From Dyella psychrodurans (GTDB lineage: Bacteria > Pseudomonadota > Gammaproteobacteria > Xanthomonadales > Rhodanobacteraceae), in contig NZ_QRBF01000007.1 of assembly GCF_003363265.1 (NCBI RefSeq), forward strand, positions 124,001 to 188,000: a DNA stretch of 64,000 nt. The letters are read 5' to 3'. The position numbers and the translations under genes are program-made. A model generated the notes under the pieces. The model saw only the letters and a program-made list of their open reading frames with translations, was not told where the DNA came from and did not search any database. Below, piece after piece: positions 27,119-35,290 of the stretch (positions within the stretch are counted from its first letter, which is position 1; each line of letters begins with the position of its first letter).

Positions 27119-27666
27119 GCCACGTTGTTCCATCGCATGGCGATATAAGGCGCTTCACGCGAGGTTTCGGCGAATCCATGTCGTGCGTAAAGGCGCTGTG
27201 CACCTACGTTGCGCTCGTCCACATGCAAGCCGATAGCCGCTGCGTCATGTTGTCGTACTAGCGATTGAGTCCAATCCAGCAGCAGACTGCCGACGCCACG
27301 ACTGCGCCATGCCGGGTCGAGCGTGATGTCGACGATGTGATAACACGGCGGTTCGCGCAGCAGATAGTATCGGCCGATCGCCTGCTGGTGGCGCTCGATC
27401 ACCCAGAAGTCCGCGTCGGCGTAGCTGTTGACGTAATGCATGTGTTGCAAGGCGAACTGGTCATCCAGAAACGTCTGCTTGAACGCCTCGGGCCAATCTG
27501 CGAGCGACAATTCCTCACTTCTCAACGCACGATAGAGCCCGCGCAGGTAAGGCAGGTCATCCGTCCTTGCTGCTCGCAACTGAATACTCCGGGCCCGCAT
27601 CGGCTCGCTTATACCGATCGCGGGTGACGCCGGAGGAAATCCAGGAAGCCGCTCGGATGCAAGCAT
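27100..27666 (-). CDS. GNAT family N-acetyltransferase of the tail-collar cluster
   Basis: A 188-residue acetyltransferase. After a non-conserved N-terminal stretch come IQLRAARTDDLPYLRGLYRALRSEEL, FWVIERHQQAIGRYYLL, HIVDITLDPAWRSRGVGSLLLDW (the acetyl-CoA loop RxxGVG), and IGLHVDERNVGAQRLYARHGF. I take the ATG at 27666 because it overlaps the stop of the upstream tail-collar gene (TGATG), showing translational coupling; ATG 27600 (MRARSIQ) is an alternative. It may modify one of the tail-collar proteins or a shared substrate, but that is inference. Confidence 0.82.
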   Translation of the reverse strand: MLASERLPGFPPASPAIGISEPMRARSIQLRAARTDDLPYLRGLYRALRSEELSLADWPEAFKQTFLDDQFALQHMHYVNSYADADFWVIERHQQAIGRYYLLREPPCYHIVDITLDPAWRSRGVGSLLLDWTQSLVRQHDAAAIGLHVDERNVGAQRLYARHGFAETSREAPYIAMRWNNVAQLNTA

Positions 27667-28208
27667 CAGCTGAATGTCGGAGGGACTCCGTTCAAGCAAA
27701 TGCAATAGTTGATCGCCAACGCCGGTTGGCGATTTTCGTGCGGTTGTGGCGCCGCTGTTCCGCCTGGACCGGCCATGTTGGGTGAAAACGTCGTATTGGC
27801 TGGTGTGTTGGACGCCGGGAAAGGATGTGCCTGAAACGGTGGCACCATCGCAACGCCATTCTTAGGCGTGTTAGTGCGTTTGGTCGTATCTTCCTGGTTC
27901 CACAACACAAAACCGTGGCTGTGCGACGGTGTCTGGTTGGACAGCAAGGTGACTTGCGCGGCACCGAATACCTGGCCAAGTACACGCGGGGTCAGTCCCA
28001 CGCCTTGACCTTGGCTGCATGCGGCGCGATCCAACAGGTTCGGAAGTTGAAAATTGCTGGTGCCGTTGCCGCCGTACGTTGTGCCGATCAACGAAAAGAG
28101 CCGGGTATTTTGCTGGATGGCCAGCGTTGCGCCGTTGCATTTCGCCCAGTTGATCGGTGCAAAGTCGAACCCGTAGATCTGGATCTCGCCGATGAAAGAA
28201 TCAGTCAT
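27666..28208 (-). CDS. Phage tail-collar domain protein (MdpB-like), third copy
   Basis: A 180-residue protein. The N-terminal tail-collar domain is MTDSFIGEIQIYGFDFAPINW AKCNGATLAIQQNTRLFSLIG followed by TTYGGNGTSNFQLPNLLDRA. A middle THSH-like part (NQTPSHSHGFVLWNQ) follows, and the end ALAINYCICLNGVPP matches the common C-terminal motif of the other two copies. No signal peptide. Its TGA overlaps the GNAT ATG. GGAG lies upstream of the ATG at 28208. Such proteins resemble trimeric phage fibre tips but occur outside prophages. Confidence 0.88.
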   Translation of the reverse strand: MTDSFIGEIQIYGFDFAPINWAKCNGATLAIQQNTRLFSLIGTTYGGNGTSNFQLPNLLDRAACSQGQGVGLTPRVLGQVFGAAQVTLLSNQTPSHSHGFVLWNQEDTTKRTNTPKNGVAMVPPFQAHPFPASNTPANTTFSPNMAGPGGTAAPQPHENRQPALAINYCICLNGVPPTFS

Positions 28209-28261
28209 GGTTTGCTCCGGAATGACATAGTGGTCTGACGCGCGTCTTGTCCCAGCATGGA

Positions 28262-28804
28262 TCAGCTCTGTGACGGATAAATGCCGACGAGGGAAATGCA
28301 GTAGGACACCGTCAAAGTCGGCATGGTGTTGTCGTGCGGGAGGTTGGCGTTTGGTGACGCCGGGGCTGAGGCGACAGTACTGGATTGCAGCGCAAGCTGG
28401 GTCGCGCCAGTCAAATCCGTGGCATACATCGTGTCGGTGTTGGTCAATGCACCGGGCATGACGGTGTTGCCGGGTGTGCCGCTGCTGGCAGCATTGGTGG
28501 TGGCGTACACCGGGTGCGTATGAGCCGGTATCTGCGTAGTGTTTAACGTGACGGTTTCGTCGCCGCCAATTTGACCGATGACGTACAACGGGCGCCCGCC
28601 CCCCCGCCCCTGGTGCATCGGTACCCGGCCACTCAAATTGGGTATCGCAAAGGTGGTGATGCCATCGCCTCCAAAATTGGTGCCCAACAAGTTGTAGAGC
28701 GCGTTGTACTGCGCTATCTGCAGCAACCTGCCATCGCAGAGTGCCCAGTTAACCGGCACCTTGCTGAAACTAAACATCCGGATTTCACCCACGTAAGGAC
28801 TCAT
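28262..28804 (-). CDS. Phage tail-collar domain protein (MdpB-like), second copy
   Basis: A 180-residue paralog: MSPYVGEIRMFSFSKVPVNW, CDGRLLQIAQYNALYNLLGTNFGGDG, FAIPNLSGRVPMHQGRG, then ITLNT-like QIPAHTHPVYATTNAA and the terminal TLTVSYCISLVGIYPSQS. I place the start at 28804 because GGGAG is correctly spaced to it, while the ATG at 28813 abuts the ribosome site. It is separated by 53 bases from the third copy. The HTHP segment and YCI..GIYP ending are shared features of the family. Confidence 0.88.
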   Translation of the reverse strand: MSPYVGEIRMFSFSKVPVNWALCDGRLLQIAQYNALYNLLGTNFGGDGITTFAIPNLSGRVPMHQGRGGGRPLYVIGQIGGDETVTLNTTQIPAHTHPVYATTNAASSGTPGNTVMPGALTNTDTMYATDLTGATQLALQSSTVASAPASPNANLPHDNTMPTLTVSYCISLVGIYPSQS

Positions 28805-28848
28805 GATCACCATCTCCCGATGGAAACGATCTGATGAAGGAATCGCAT

Positions 28849-29355
28849 TTAACTGCGCGAGGGATAGATGCCTGCCGTGCAGATGCAGAACGTCATCACG
28901 CTGAACGGTTGCATGTTCGGATGCGGCTGACTCCCGCCCGCGGGCTGCATCTGCCCGTTGTTGAGCTGGACAGCGCCGCTGCCGGCGTTGGCGTAGATCT
29001 GCCCGCTAGGTGGCGCGCCATAGATGGAGTTGGTTGGATTGCGGCCCGTGCCTTGCGTCGTCGTGGCGTTGATCGCATGCGTGTGCGACGGAAACTGGCT
29101 GGTGTCGATCGTCACCGAATCGACGCCGAAGCCGGTGCCAATGCCATAGCTTTGGCCGTAACCCACTGGCGTGCGCCCACGCAGATCGGGAAGCTGGAAG
29201 TTCGTAGTGCCGTTGCCGCCGTAATACGTGCCCAGCAACGAGAAGAGCGCGGTGCTCTGATTGATCGGCAGGAGCTGCCCGTTGCACATCGCAAAATTTC
29301 GCGGCGCAAAGTTGCCGCTGAAGAGCATGATCTGCCCCATGAATTGTTCAGACAT
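28849..29355 (-). CDS. Phage tail-collar domain protein (MdpB-like), first copy
   Basis: A 168-residue paralog and first gene of the minus-strand set: MSEQFMGQIMLFSGNFAPRN, CNGQLLPINQSTALFSLLGTYYGGNG, FQLPDLRGRTPVGYGQ, SQFPSHTHAINATT and FSVMTFCICTAGIYPSRS at the end. The start is the ATG at 29355, preceded by AGGGGATC; a longer frame to 29403 lacks support. It is divergent from the giant autotransporter gene, sharing a 209-base control region. Confidence 0.88.
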   Translation of the reverse strand: MSEQFMGQIMLFSGNFAPRNFAMCNGQLLPINQSTALFSLLGTYYGGNGTTNFQLPDLRGRTPVGYGQSYGIGTGFGVDSVTIDTSQFPSHTHAINATTTQGTGRNPTNSIYGAPPSGQIYANAGSGAVQLNNGQMQPAGGSQPHPNMQPFSVMTFCICTAGIYPSRS

Positions 29356-29564
29356 CGTCGGATCCCCTGTGGTCGAACCCATGACTGTCACATAGACAAC
29401 CATATAGACGTCTTCACGCGACCTTCACACCGCGCGCCGTTGGGACATCAACGGACGTGATGCGTTAGTGATAGAGTCGCGCCAGCAAACTGAGTTGCAG
29501 TTAACGTTTATCGCGCGACGCGCGGCGAATGTAAAGTGCCGCGGCGAAGTCAGGGGACAAGGGG

Positions 29565-32500
29565 ATGATGATTCGTCTGTGCAAGGCGACGCTTATGCGT
29601 CCGCACGAGGCTGCGCGCCGTCGTGCGTTCTTGTTGCGTAGCTTGTTGATGTTCGTGCTGTTGATTTGCGCGAATCTGATTCCCGCTGTCGCGCGTGCGA
29701 ACGAATGTCCCAACATGTCGATCACCGCGCCATCGAATCAAACGTACACGTTTGCCGTGCCTGCCTGTTCTCCCACCGGCGCTAATGCGCCGGGCACTCC
29801 CGGCATCGCAACACAGCCATCGCACGGCTCGGCTACCGTCAGCGCGAACGACGCGGATATCAGCTACACCAACAATGGCGATGGCGCGACGTCCGACTCT
29901 TTCGCGTGGTACGACGACAAAGGCGAGGCGATCACCGTCGCCGTCACCATCGGCGCGGTAACGCCCGTGACCATCAGCCCCACGACGGCACCCGCCGGTA
30001 CGCTCGGTCAAGCTTACTCACTGCAGTTCACTGCATCGGGCGGCGTCGGCGGGCCGTACACGTATGTCATCAGTTCGGGCGTTCTGCCGGCCGGCGTGAG
30101 CGACAACTCGTCCGGGCTCATTTCAGGTACGCCGACCGAGAGCGGTAGTTTCACCTTCACCGAAACCGCAACCGACTCGGCGAACAATGTCGGTCAACAA
30201 ACCGTCACATTGGTCATCAACGGCGGCACGATCAGTGTTACGCCTTCCAGCTTGCCGAACGCCACGGCATACGCGGCCTACAGCGTGACGCTTGCTGCCA
30301 GCGGCGGCACCGCGCCATACACCTATGCGCAAGTCCCCGGAACCGCACCGCCCAGCGGCATCACGATCGGCTCGAACGGAACGATATCCGGTACCGCCAC
30401 CGTGCTGGGAACCACTACCTTTTCGGTGGAAGTGACCGATTCCGCCAGCATCTCGACGCAGCTCAGTTATTCGCTGCAGGTCGTAGCGCCGACGATCACC
30501 CTATCGTCGCCCACACTGCCAATCGGCGAGCAAAACGCAACGTATCCTTCGCAAACGCTGACCGCCAGCGGCGGAACATCGCCGTATACCTTTGCGATTA
30601 CCTCCGGCTCGTTGCCAGGTGGCATGACGCTATCGAGCAGCGGCGTGCTGAGCGGCACGCCTACCAGCAGCGGCACGTTCTCGTTTAGCGTCACCGCCAC
30701 GGATGCGCACGGTTTTACTTCCAGCGCAGCGAACTACAGCATCACGATCGATCCGCCATTGAGCTGGGCACCAAGCAACCCGCCCGGCGGCACGGTCGGC
30801 CTGTCATACAGCACCACATTGGCAACGGCGAGCGGCGGCGGCACGCCATATACGTATAGCGTCAGCAGCGGTTCGTTGCCGGCGGGCTTGTCGTTGAACA
30901 GTGCGAGCGGCGCGATCACAGGTACGCCCACCGCCGGCGGCACGTTCAGTGTCGCATTCAAGGTGACCGATGCGAATGGTGCGTCGATTACCTCAAGCAC
31001 CTTCTCGATGACAATCGCCGCGCCAACGTTGTCGACATCGCCGGCAACGTTGCCGAATGCCACGCAGAACGCCGCCTATAGTCAAACCATGACCACCAGC
31101 GGCGGCACTGCGCCGTATACCTACGCAGTGTCGAGCGGCGCGCTGCCGACGGGAATGACGCTGTCGTCGAATGGCGTGCTGAGCGGCACGCCCACCGTCT
31201 ATGGCGCGTTCCCCTTTACGGTAACCGTTGTCGACAGCAGTACCGGCACGGGACCTTACACTCGGCAAATCAATTACACGCTCACCGTGATTTCCGCGTC
31301 GCCGGTGATCACTACCGCCACCCTTCCGGCAGGCACGGACGGAACGGCTTACAACCAGACCATCGCCGCCAGCGGAGGAACGCCGCCGTATTCGTTTAGC
31401 TTGAGCGCGGGTAGCTTGCCGCCTGGCATGACGCTCAGCAGCGGTGGTGTGCTGTCGGGTACGCCAACGGCGGGCGGTACGTTGTATGCATTCACCGTCC
31501 TGGTGACGGATGCTGCTACGAAAACCGGTACGCAGGCTTATAACCTCACCATCAACGCCGCAACGGTCACGCTTTCTCCAACATCGCTACCGCCGATGCA
31601 AGATGGCGTGGCCTTCAGCCAGACGTTTAGTGCGTCAGGCGGAAACAGTCCTTACACGTACTCGGTGTCATCCGGCAGTCTGCCGGCCGGCCTCAGCTTG
31701 AATGCAAGCACCGGCACGTTGTCGGGTACGCCCACTTATTCGGGCTCCTACAATTTCACCATCCAGGCGAGAGACAGCAGTACCGGCACCGGACCGTATA
31801 CCGCCACGCAGACGTATTCCGGCACGGTCGCCGCTCCCGTCATCACCGTGTCGCCGTCCGTCACGCCGAATGCTGCTTACGGCCAGGCGTATACGCAGAC
31901 CTTTACGGCGAGCGGCGGCACCGCACCGTATACCTACACCTTGTCGGGCGGCCCGCTGCCCGCCGGATTGAGTTTCAACGCCGCCACGGCAACGCTGTCA
32001 GGCGTGCCGATTCAGTCGGGTACCTTTACCTTCACCATCAACGCGCAGGATCACAGCACGGGCGGCACCTTCACCGGCTCGAAAACGTACACGCTCAACG
32101 TCAGCACGGCGGTGATCACGTTCACGCCCAGCACGTTGCCTTCGGGATCGATCGGAACGGCCTACAACAGTACGACCTTTACCGCCAGCGGCGGCATCGC
32201 GCCTTATCACTATGCGATCAGTTCCGGCAGTTTGCCTGCAGGATTGACGCTGAGTTCGTCCGGCACGCTCAGCGGCACGCCAACCTCGGCGGGCACGTTC
32301 AACTTCTCCGTACAGGCCACCGATGCAAACAATGCAAGTGGCACGCAACCGTACAGCATCTCGGTGGCAGCGCCGACACTCACGCTCAGCCCGTCGACGT
32401 TGCCTTCCACCACGGCAGAAACGGCGTACAGCCAAAGCTTCACCACGACCGGGGGCACGCAACCGTATACGTATACGTTGGCGAGTGGTTCGCTTCCACC

Positions 32501-34865
32501 AGGACTCAGTTTGAGCACGTCCGGCGTGTTGAGCGGCACGCCGACGGCGGCGGGTTCGTACACCTTCGTCGTGCGCAGCACGGACAGCAGTACCGGCACC
32601 GGTGCGCCGTTCTTCACCACCGTGTCGTACACGCTGCAGATCAACGCACCGAGCGTCACCATCAGCCCGACGACGTTGCCGAATCTGCAAGTGTCTGCGG
32701 CGTACAGTCAGCAGCTCACCGCGAGCGGCGGCAATGGCAGTTACAGTTTCAGCATCAGCGCGGGTGCCCTGCCACCCGGCTTGACCTTGAGTACGTCGGG
32801 CTTGCTATCGGGCACGCCCACGACGGCGGGCAATTACAGTTTTAGCGTGTCGGCCAAGGACAGCCTGAACTTCTCGGGCACGCAGGCTTATACGGTCAGC
32901 GCGCAACAGCCCAAGCCCATCGCACGCAACGACACATCGAGCACGCCGGCGAATCAGGCGGTAACGATCAATGTCACCTCGGTGGATACGGGTCCGATCA
33001 CCAGCATCGCGATTTCTTCGTCGCCATCGCACGGCAGTGCGACGGTAAGCGGCATGGCGATCGTCTACACGCCGACGCACGATTTCTACGGCACCGATAC
33101 GTTGACCTATACCGCGACCGGTCCGGGCGGTACGTCCGCGCCGGCGACGGTCACGATCACGGTGACGCCGCTTGCCGTGCCCACGGTCACCGCGCAAAGC
33201 GCGACGGTACTGGCAGGCAACGCGGTGAGCATCAATCCCACGGCGGGTGCTACCGGCGGACCGTTTACGGCCATCGCCATCGTCAAGGCGCCATCGTCCG
33301 GCACGGCTACCGTGGCGGGCAGTGCGATCAACTACAGCGCCGATCCGAGCGGCTCGGGGCAAGTCACGTTCACGTACACGCTGGCCAATGCATTCGGCGT
33401 TTCGCTGCCTGCGACGGCGACGATCACGGTCGATCCGAGGCCTGGCATCGCTTCGCAAAACATTTCATCCATCGCCGGTCGATCGGTGCAAGTCAACCTC
33501 ACCCAGGGTGCGACGGGCGGACCGTTCACGGCGGCAACGCTGGTATCGCTGTCGCCGGCTTCGGCAGGCACGGCGCAGATCGTGCAAAGCGCGGGCGGCT
33601 ACCAGCTCGACTTCACGGCGGCGCCGACATTCAGCGGGGCTGCGGTGGTGACCTTTACGCTGAGCAATGCGTATGCGACGTCGGCGCCCGCGACCATCAC
33701 CATCGCCGTGACCGCGCGGCCCGATCCGTCGAAGGACGCCGAAGTGCTCGGTGTGCTCGGCGCGCAAGCCGACGCGACGAGGGAGTTCGCGCAAGGCCAG
33801 ATCGAGAACTTCCAGCAACGCCTGGAAAACCTGCATGGCGGCGGTGGCGGCAGCAACGGCGGCTTCCAGAACAACCTGACCTTCATGTCCGGCGACAGCA
33901 ACAACGCCGGGCTCGCACCGCAGTGGCCCTACAACAACACGCAGAACATGGCGGGCAATCTCAACCGCCGCTATCTGGTGGATCCGCAGACGCCGGCCAA
34001 CCCGACGACCACATCGTCCTCGCCGTTGCCGGACGGTTTCGTGCTGTGGACCGGTGGCGCGGTGAATTTCGGATCGCGCGATACCACGGCCACGGCCAGC
34101 GGTTTCGACTTCACCACCGCAGGGATCAGCGTGGGCGTCGATCGGCGCATATCCTCGTCGTTTGCGATGGGCGTGGGCGTCGGTTACGGCCATGACGATA
34201 CGGATGTCGGCCACAACGGCAGCCGCAGTACGGCCGACAGCTACAACGTCGCGTGGTACGGCAGCTTCAGCCCGAGCGAATCGACCTTTATCGACGGGCT
34301 TGTCAGCTATCAATGGCTGTCGTTCGATGCACGCCGCTATGTCACCGCCGACGGCAACATGGTGAACGGCAGCCGCGACGGTCACCAGGTATTCGCATCG
34401 CTTGCCGCCGGTTACGAATATCGCAACGAACAATGGCTGATATCGCCGTACGGTCGCATCGACGACGCATCCGCACGGCTGGATCGGTACACCGAACAGG
34501 GCGACGCGATCTACGCATTGAGCTACGGCAACGAAATGGTCAGGACGACGACTGCCAGCCTCGGCGTGCGCATGAATTACCTGATCAAGGAAGATTACGG
34601 CACGGTGATGCCGCAACTGCGCCTGGAGTACGGACACGATTTCCAGGGTTCCAGCCAGGCAACGATGACGTATGCCGATTTGCTGGCAGGCCCCATCTAT
34701 CGCGCGCAGGTCGATCCGCTCACCCAGAACCACTTCACGATCGGCATCGGCGTGAACTGGCAGCTCGTCCATCAATGGCTGCTGCGGCTGGAGTATCAGA
34801 ACCAGATCAACGCGGGCGATCAGAACGATCAGTCGGTCCTGATCAACGTGCAGAAGAAGTTCTAG
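29565..34865 (+). CDS. Giant Ig-like repeat autotransporter (type V secretion adhesin)
   Basis: 1766 residues. A long signal region (RRRAFLLRSLLMFVLLICANLIPAVARA) precedes a Cys-containing first module. About 11 tandem Ig-like (He_PIG-type) repeats of 86-92 residues fill roughly residues 130-1115; each has TLP..Y.QT.TASGG..PYTY, SSGSLP.GL.L, and GVLSGTPT..GTF. Three related modules (FYGTDTLTYTATGPGG type) follow, to about 1390. A Gly-rich linker, then a beta-barrel from about residue 1490 (GFVLWTGGAVNFGSRD) ends in INVQKKF, a terminal Phe for BAM recognition. It is most likely a surface adhesin. The ATG at 29565 has CAGGGG 8 bases upstream. The last 91 bases recur at 37692-37782. Confidence 0.9.
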   Translation: MMIRLCKATLMRPHEAARRRAFLLRSLLMFVLLICANLIPAVARANECPNMSITAPSNQTYTFAVPACSPTGANAPGTPGIATQPSHGSATVSANDADISYTNNGDGATSDSFAWYDDKGEAITVAVTIGAVTPVTISPTTAPAGTLGQAYSLQFTASGGVGGPYTYVISSGVLPAGVSDNSSGLISGTPTESGSFTFTETATDSANNVGQQTVTLVINGGTISVTPSSLPNATAYAAYSVTLAASGGTAPYTYAQVPGTAPPSGITIGSNGTISGTATVLGTTTFSVEVTDSASISTQLSYSLQVVAPTITLSSPTLPIGEQNATYPSQTLTASGGTSPYTFAITSGSLPGGMTLSSSGVLSGTPTSSGTFSFSVTATDAHGFTSSAANYSITIDPPLSWAPSNPPGGTVGLSYSTTLATASGGGTPYTYSVSSGSLPAGLSLNSASGAITGTPTAGGTFSVAFKVTDANGASITSSTFSMTIAAPTLSTSPATLPNATQNAAYSQTMTTSGGTAPYTYAVSSGALPTGMTLSSNGVLSGTPTVYGAFPFTVTVVDSSTGTGPYTRQINYTLTVISASPVITTATLPAGTDGTAYNQTIAASGGTPPYSFSLSAGSLPPGMTLSSGGVLSGTPTAGGTLYAFTVLVTDAATKTGTQAYNLTINAATVTLSPTSLPPMQDGVAFSQTFSASGGNSPYTYSVSSGSLPAGLSLNASTGTLSGTPTYSGSYNFTIQARDSSTGTGPYTATQTYSGTVAAPVITVSPSVTPNAAYGQAYTQTFTASGGTAPYTYTLSGGPLPAGLSFNAATATLSGVPIQSGTFTFTINAQDHSTGGTFTGSKTYTLNVSTAVITFTPSTLPSGSIGTAYNSTTFTASGGIAPYHYAISSGSLPAGLTLSSSGTLSGTPTSAGTFNFSVQATDANNASGTQPYSISVAAPTLTLSPSTLPSTTAETAYSQSFTTTGGTQPYTYTLASGSLPPGLSLSTSGVLSGTPTAAGSYTFVVRSTDSSTGTGAPFFTTVSYTLQINAPSVTISPTTLPNLQVSAAYSQQLTASGGNGSYSFSISAGALPPGLTLSTSGLLSGTPTTAGNYSFSVSAKDSLNFSGTQAYTVSAQQPKPIARNDTSSTPANQAVTINVTSVDTGPITSIAISSSPSHGSATVSGMAIVYTPTHDFYGTDTLTYTATGPGGTSAPATVTITVTPLAVPTVTAQSATVLAGNAVSINPTAGATGGPFTAIAIVKAPSSGTATVAGSAINYSADPSGSGQVTFTYTLANAFGVSLPATATITVDPRPGIASQNISSIAGRSVQVNLTQGATGGPFTAATLVSLSPASAGTAQIVQSAGGYQLDFTAAPTFSGAAVVTFTLSNAYATSAPATITIAVTARPDPSKDAEVLGVLGAQADATREFAQGQIENFQQRLENLHGGGGGSNGGFQNNLTFMSGDSNNAGLAPQWPYNNTQNMAGNLNRRYLVDPQTPANPTTTSSSPLPDGFVLWTGGAVNFGSRDTTATASGFDFTTAGISVGVDRRISSSFAMGVGVGYGHDDTDVGHNGSRSTADSYNVAWYGSFSPSESTFIDGLVSYQWLSFDARRYVTADGNMVNGSRDGHQVFASLAAGYEYRNEQWLISPYGRIDDASARLDRYTEQGDAIYALSYGNEMVRTTTASLGVRMNYLIKEDYGTVMPQLRLEYGHDFQGSSQATMTYADLLAGPIYRAQVDPLTQNHFTIGIGVNWQLVHQWLLRLEYQNQINAGDQNDQSVLINVQKKF

Positions 34866-34910
34866 AACGTTTCGAAGTAGCCCAACATCGGCCGTGCCAT
34901 GAAACAGCAC

Positions 34911-34994
34911 CGTCGCCCCGGCGAAAGCCGGGGCCCAGCGACTTCAGTTTTGCACCACTCAAGACACTGGGCCCCGGCTTTCGCCGGGGCGACG
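34911..34994. repeat. Inverted repeat doublet, GC-stem variant (CGTCGCCCCGGCG type)
   Basis: The left arm at 34911-34940 and right arm at 34965-34994 are reverse complements with one mismatch. Each arm is itself a hairpin (GCCCCGGC-GAAA-GCCGGGGC, a GNRA-type loop). The same architecture as 44034-44137, but with the outer three stem pairs changed from ATT/AAT to GCC/GGC. Confidence 0.8.
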
Positions 34995-35019
34995 GAACAT
35001 ACGGCTACGGAACATACAT

Positions 35020-35165
35020 TCACGCAAGCGCTTTCGCCTTTGAGATAGCTTCCAGCCGCTTCGGATAACCGAACTGCATTTGGCATCGACGGCCTGAAAC
35101 AGAGGCAAAGGATCGAAGCCACCCTTCGCGCCCGCACCCATCATCAGCATTGCCTGATAACACAA
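35020..35165 (-). pseudogene. Possible frameshifted 3' gene remnant
   Basis: Reading on the minus strand, CYQAMLMMGAGAKGGFDPLP LFQAVDAK looks protein-like in one frame, and MQFGYPKRLEAISKAKALA, ending at a stop at 35020, looks protein-like in another. They join near 35062, as expected for a single frameshift in a decayed gene end. I do not recognise the family, and chance is possible. Confidence 0.3.
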
Positions 35166-35290
35166 CGCGCCGTATCCGACTTACTTGCTCAAAACACGCG
35201 CCACCATGCTGGCCCTTCAACATAAAGGCCGGGAAGCTGCGCCGACGGAGGGTGGGCGGCAAGGCTTTCCATCATCATCGTGGGGAGCGT

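Larger units (their letters stand above)
34866..35290. other. Intergenic segment: repeat doublet and gene debris
   Basis: 425 bases between the autotransporter and the MASE1 gene. It contains the inverted doublet at 34911-34994 and, on the minus strand at about 35020-35165, a possible decayed reading frame. No hairpin terminator stands right behind the autotransporter stop, unlike behind the duplicated 3' fragment at 37692. Confidence 0.6.

Noticed and set aside
27666-29355. Prophage remnant, suggested by tail-collar proteins
   Set aside because: No other phage genes, integrase or attachment sites are present; the proteins match the stand-alone MdpB-like family and keep intact frames.
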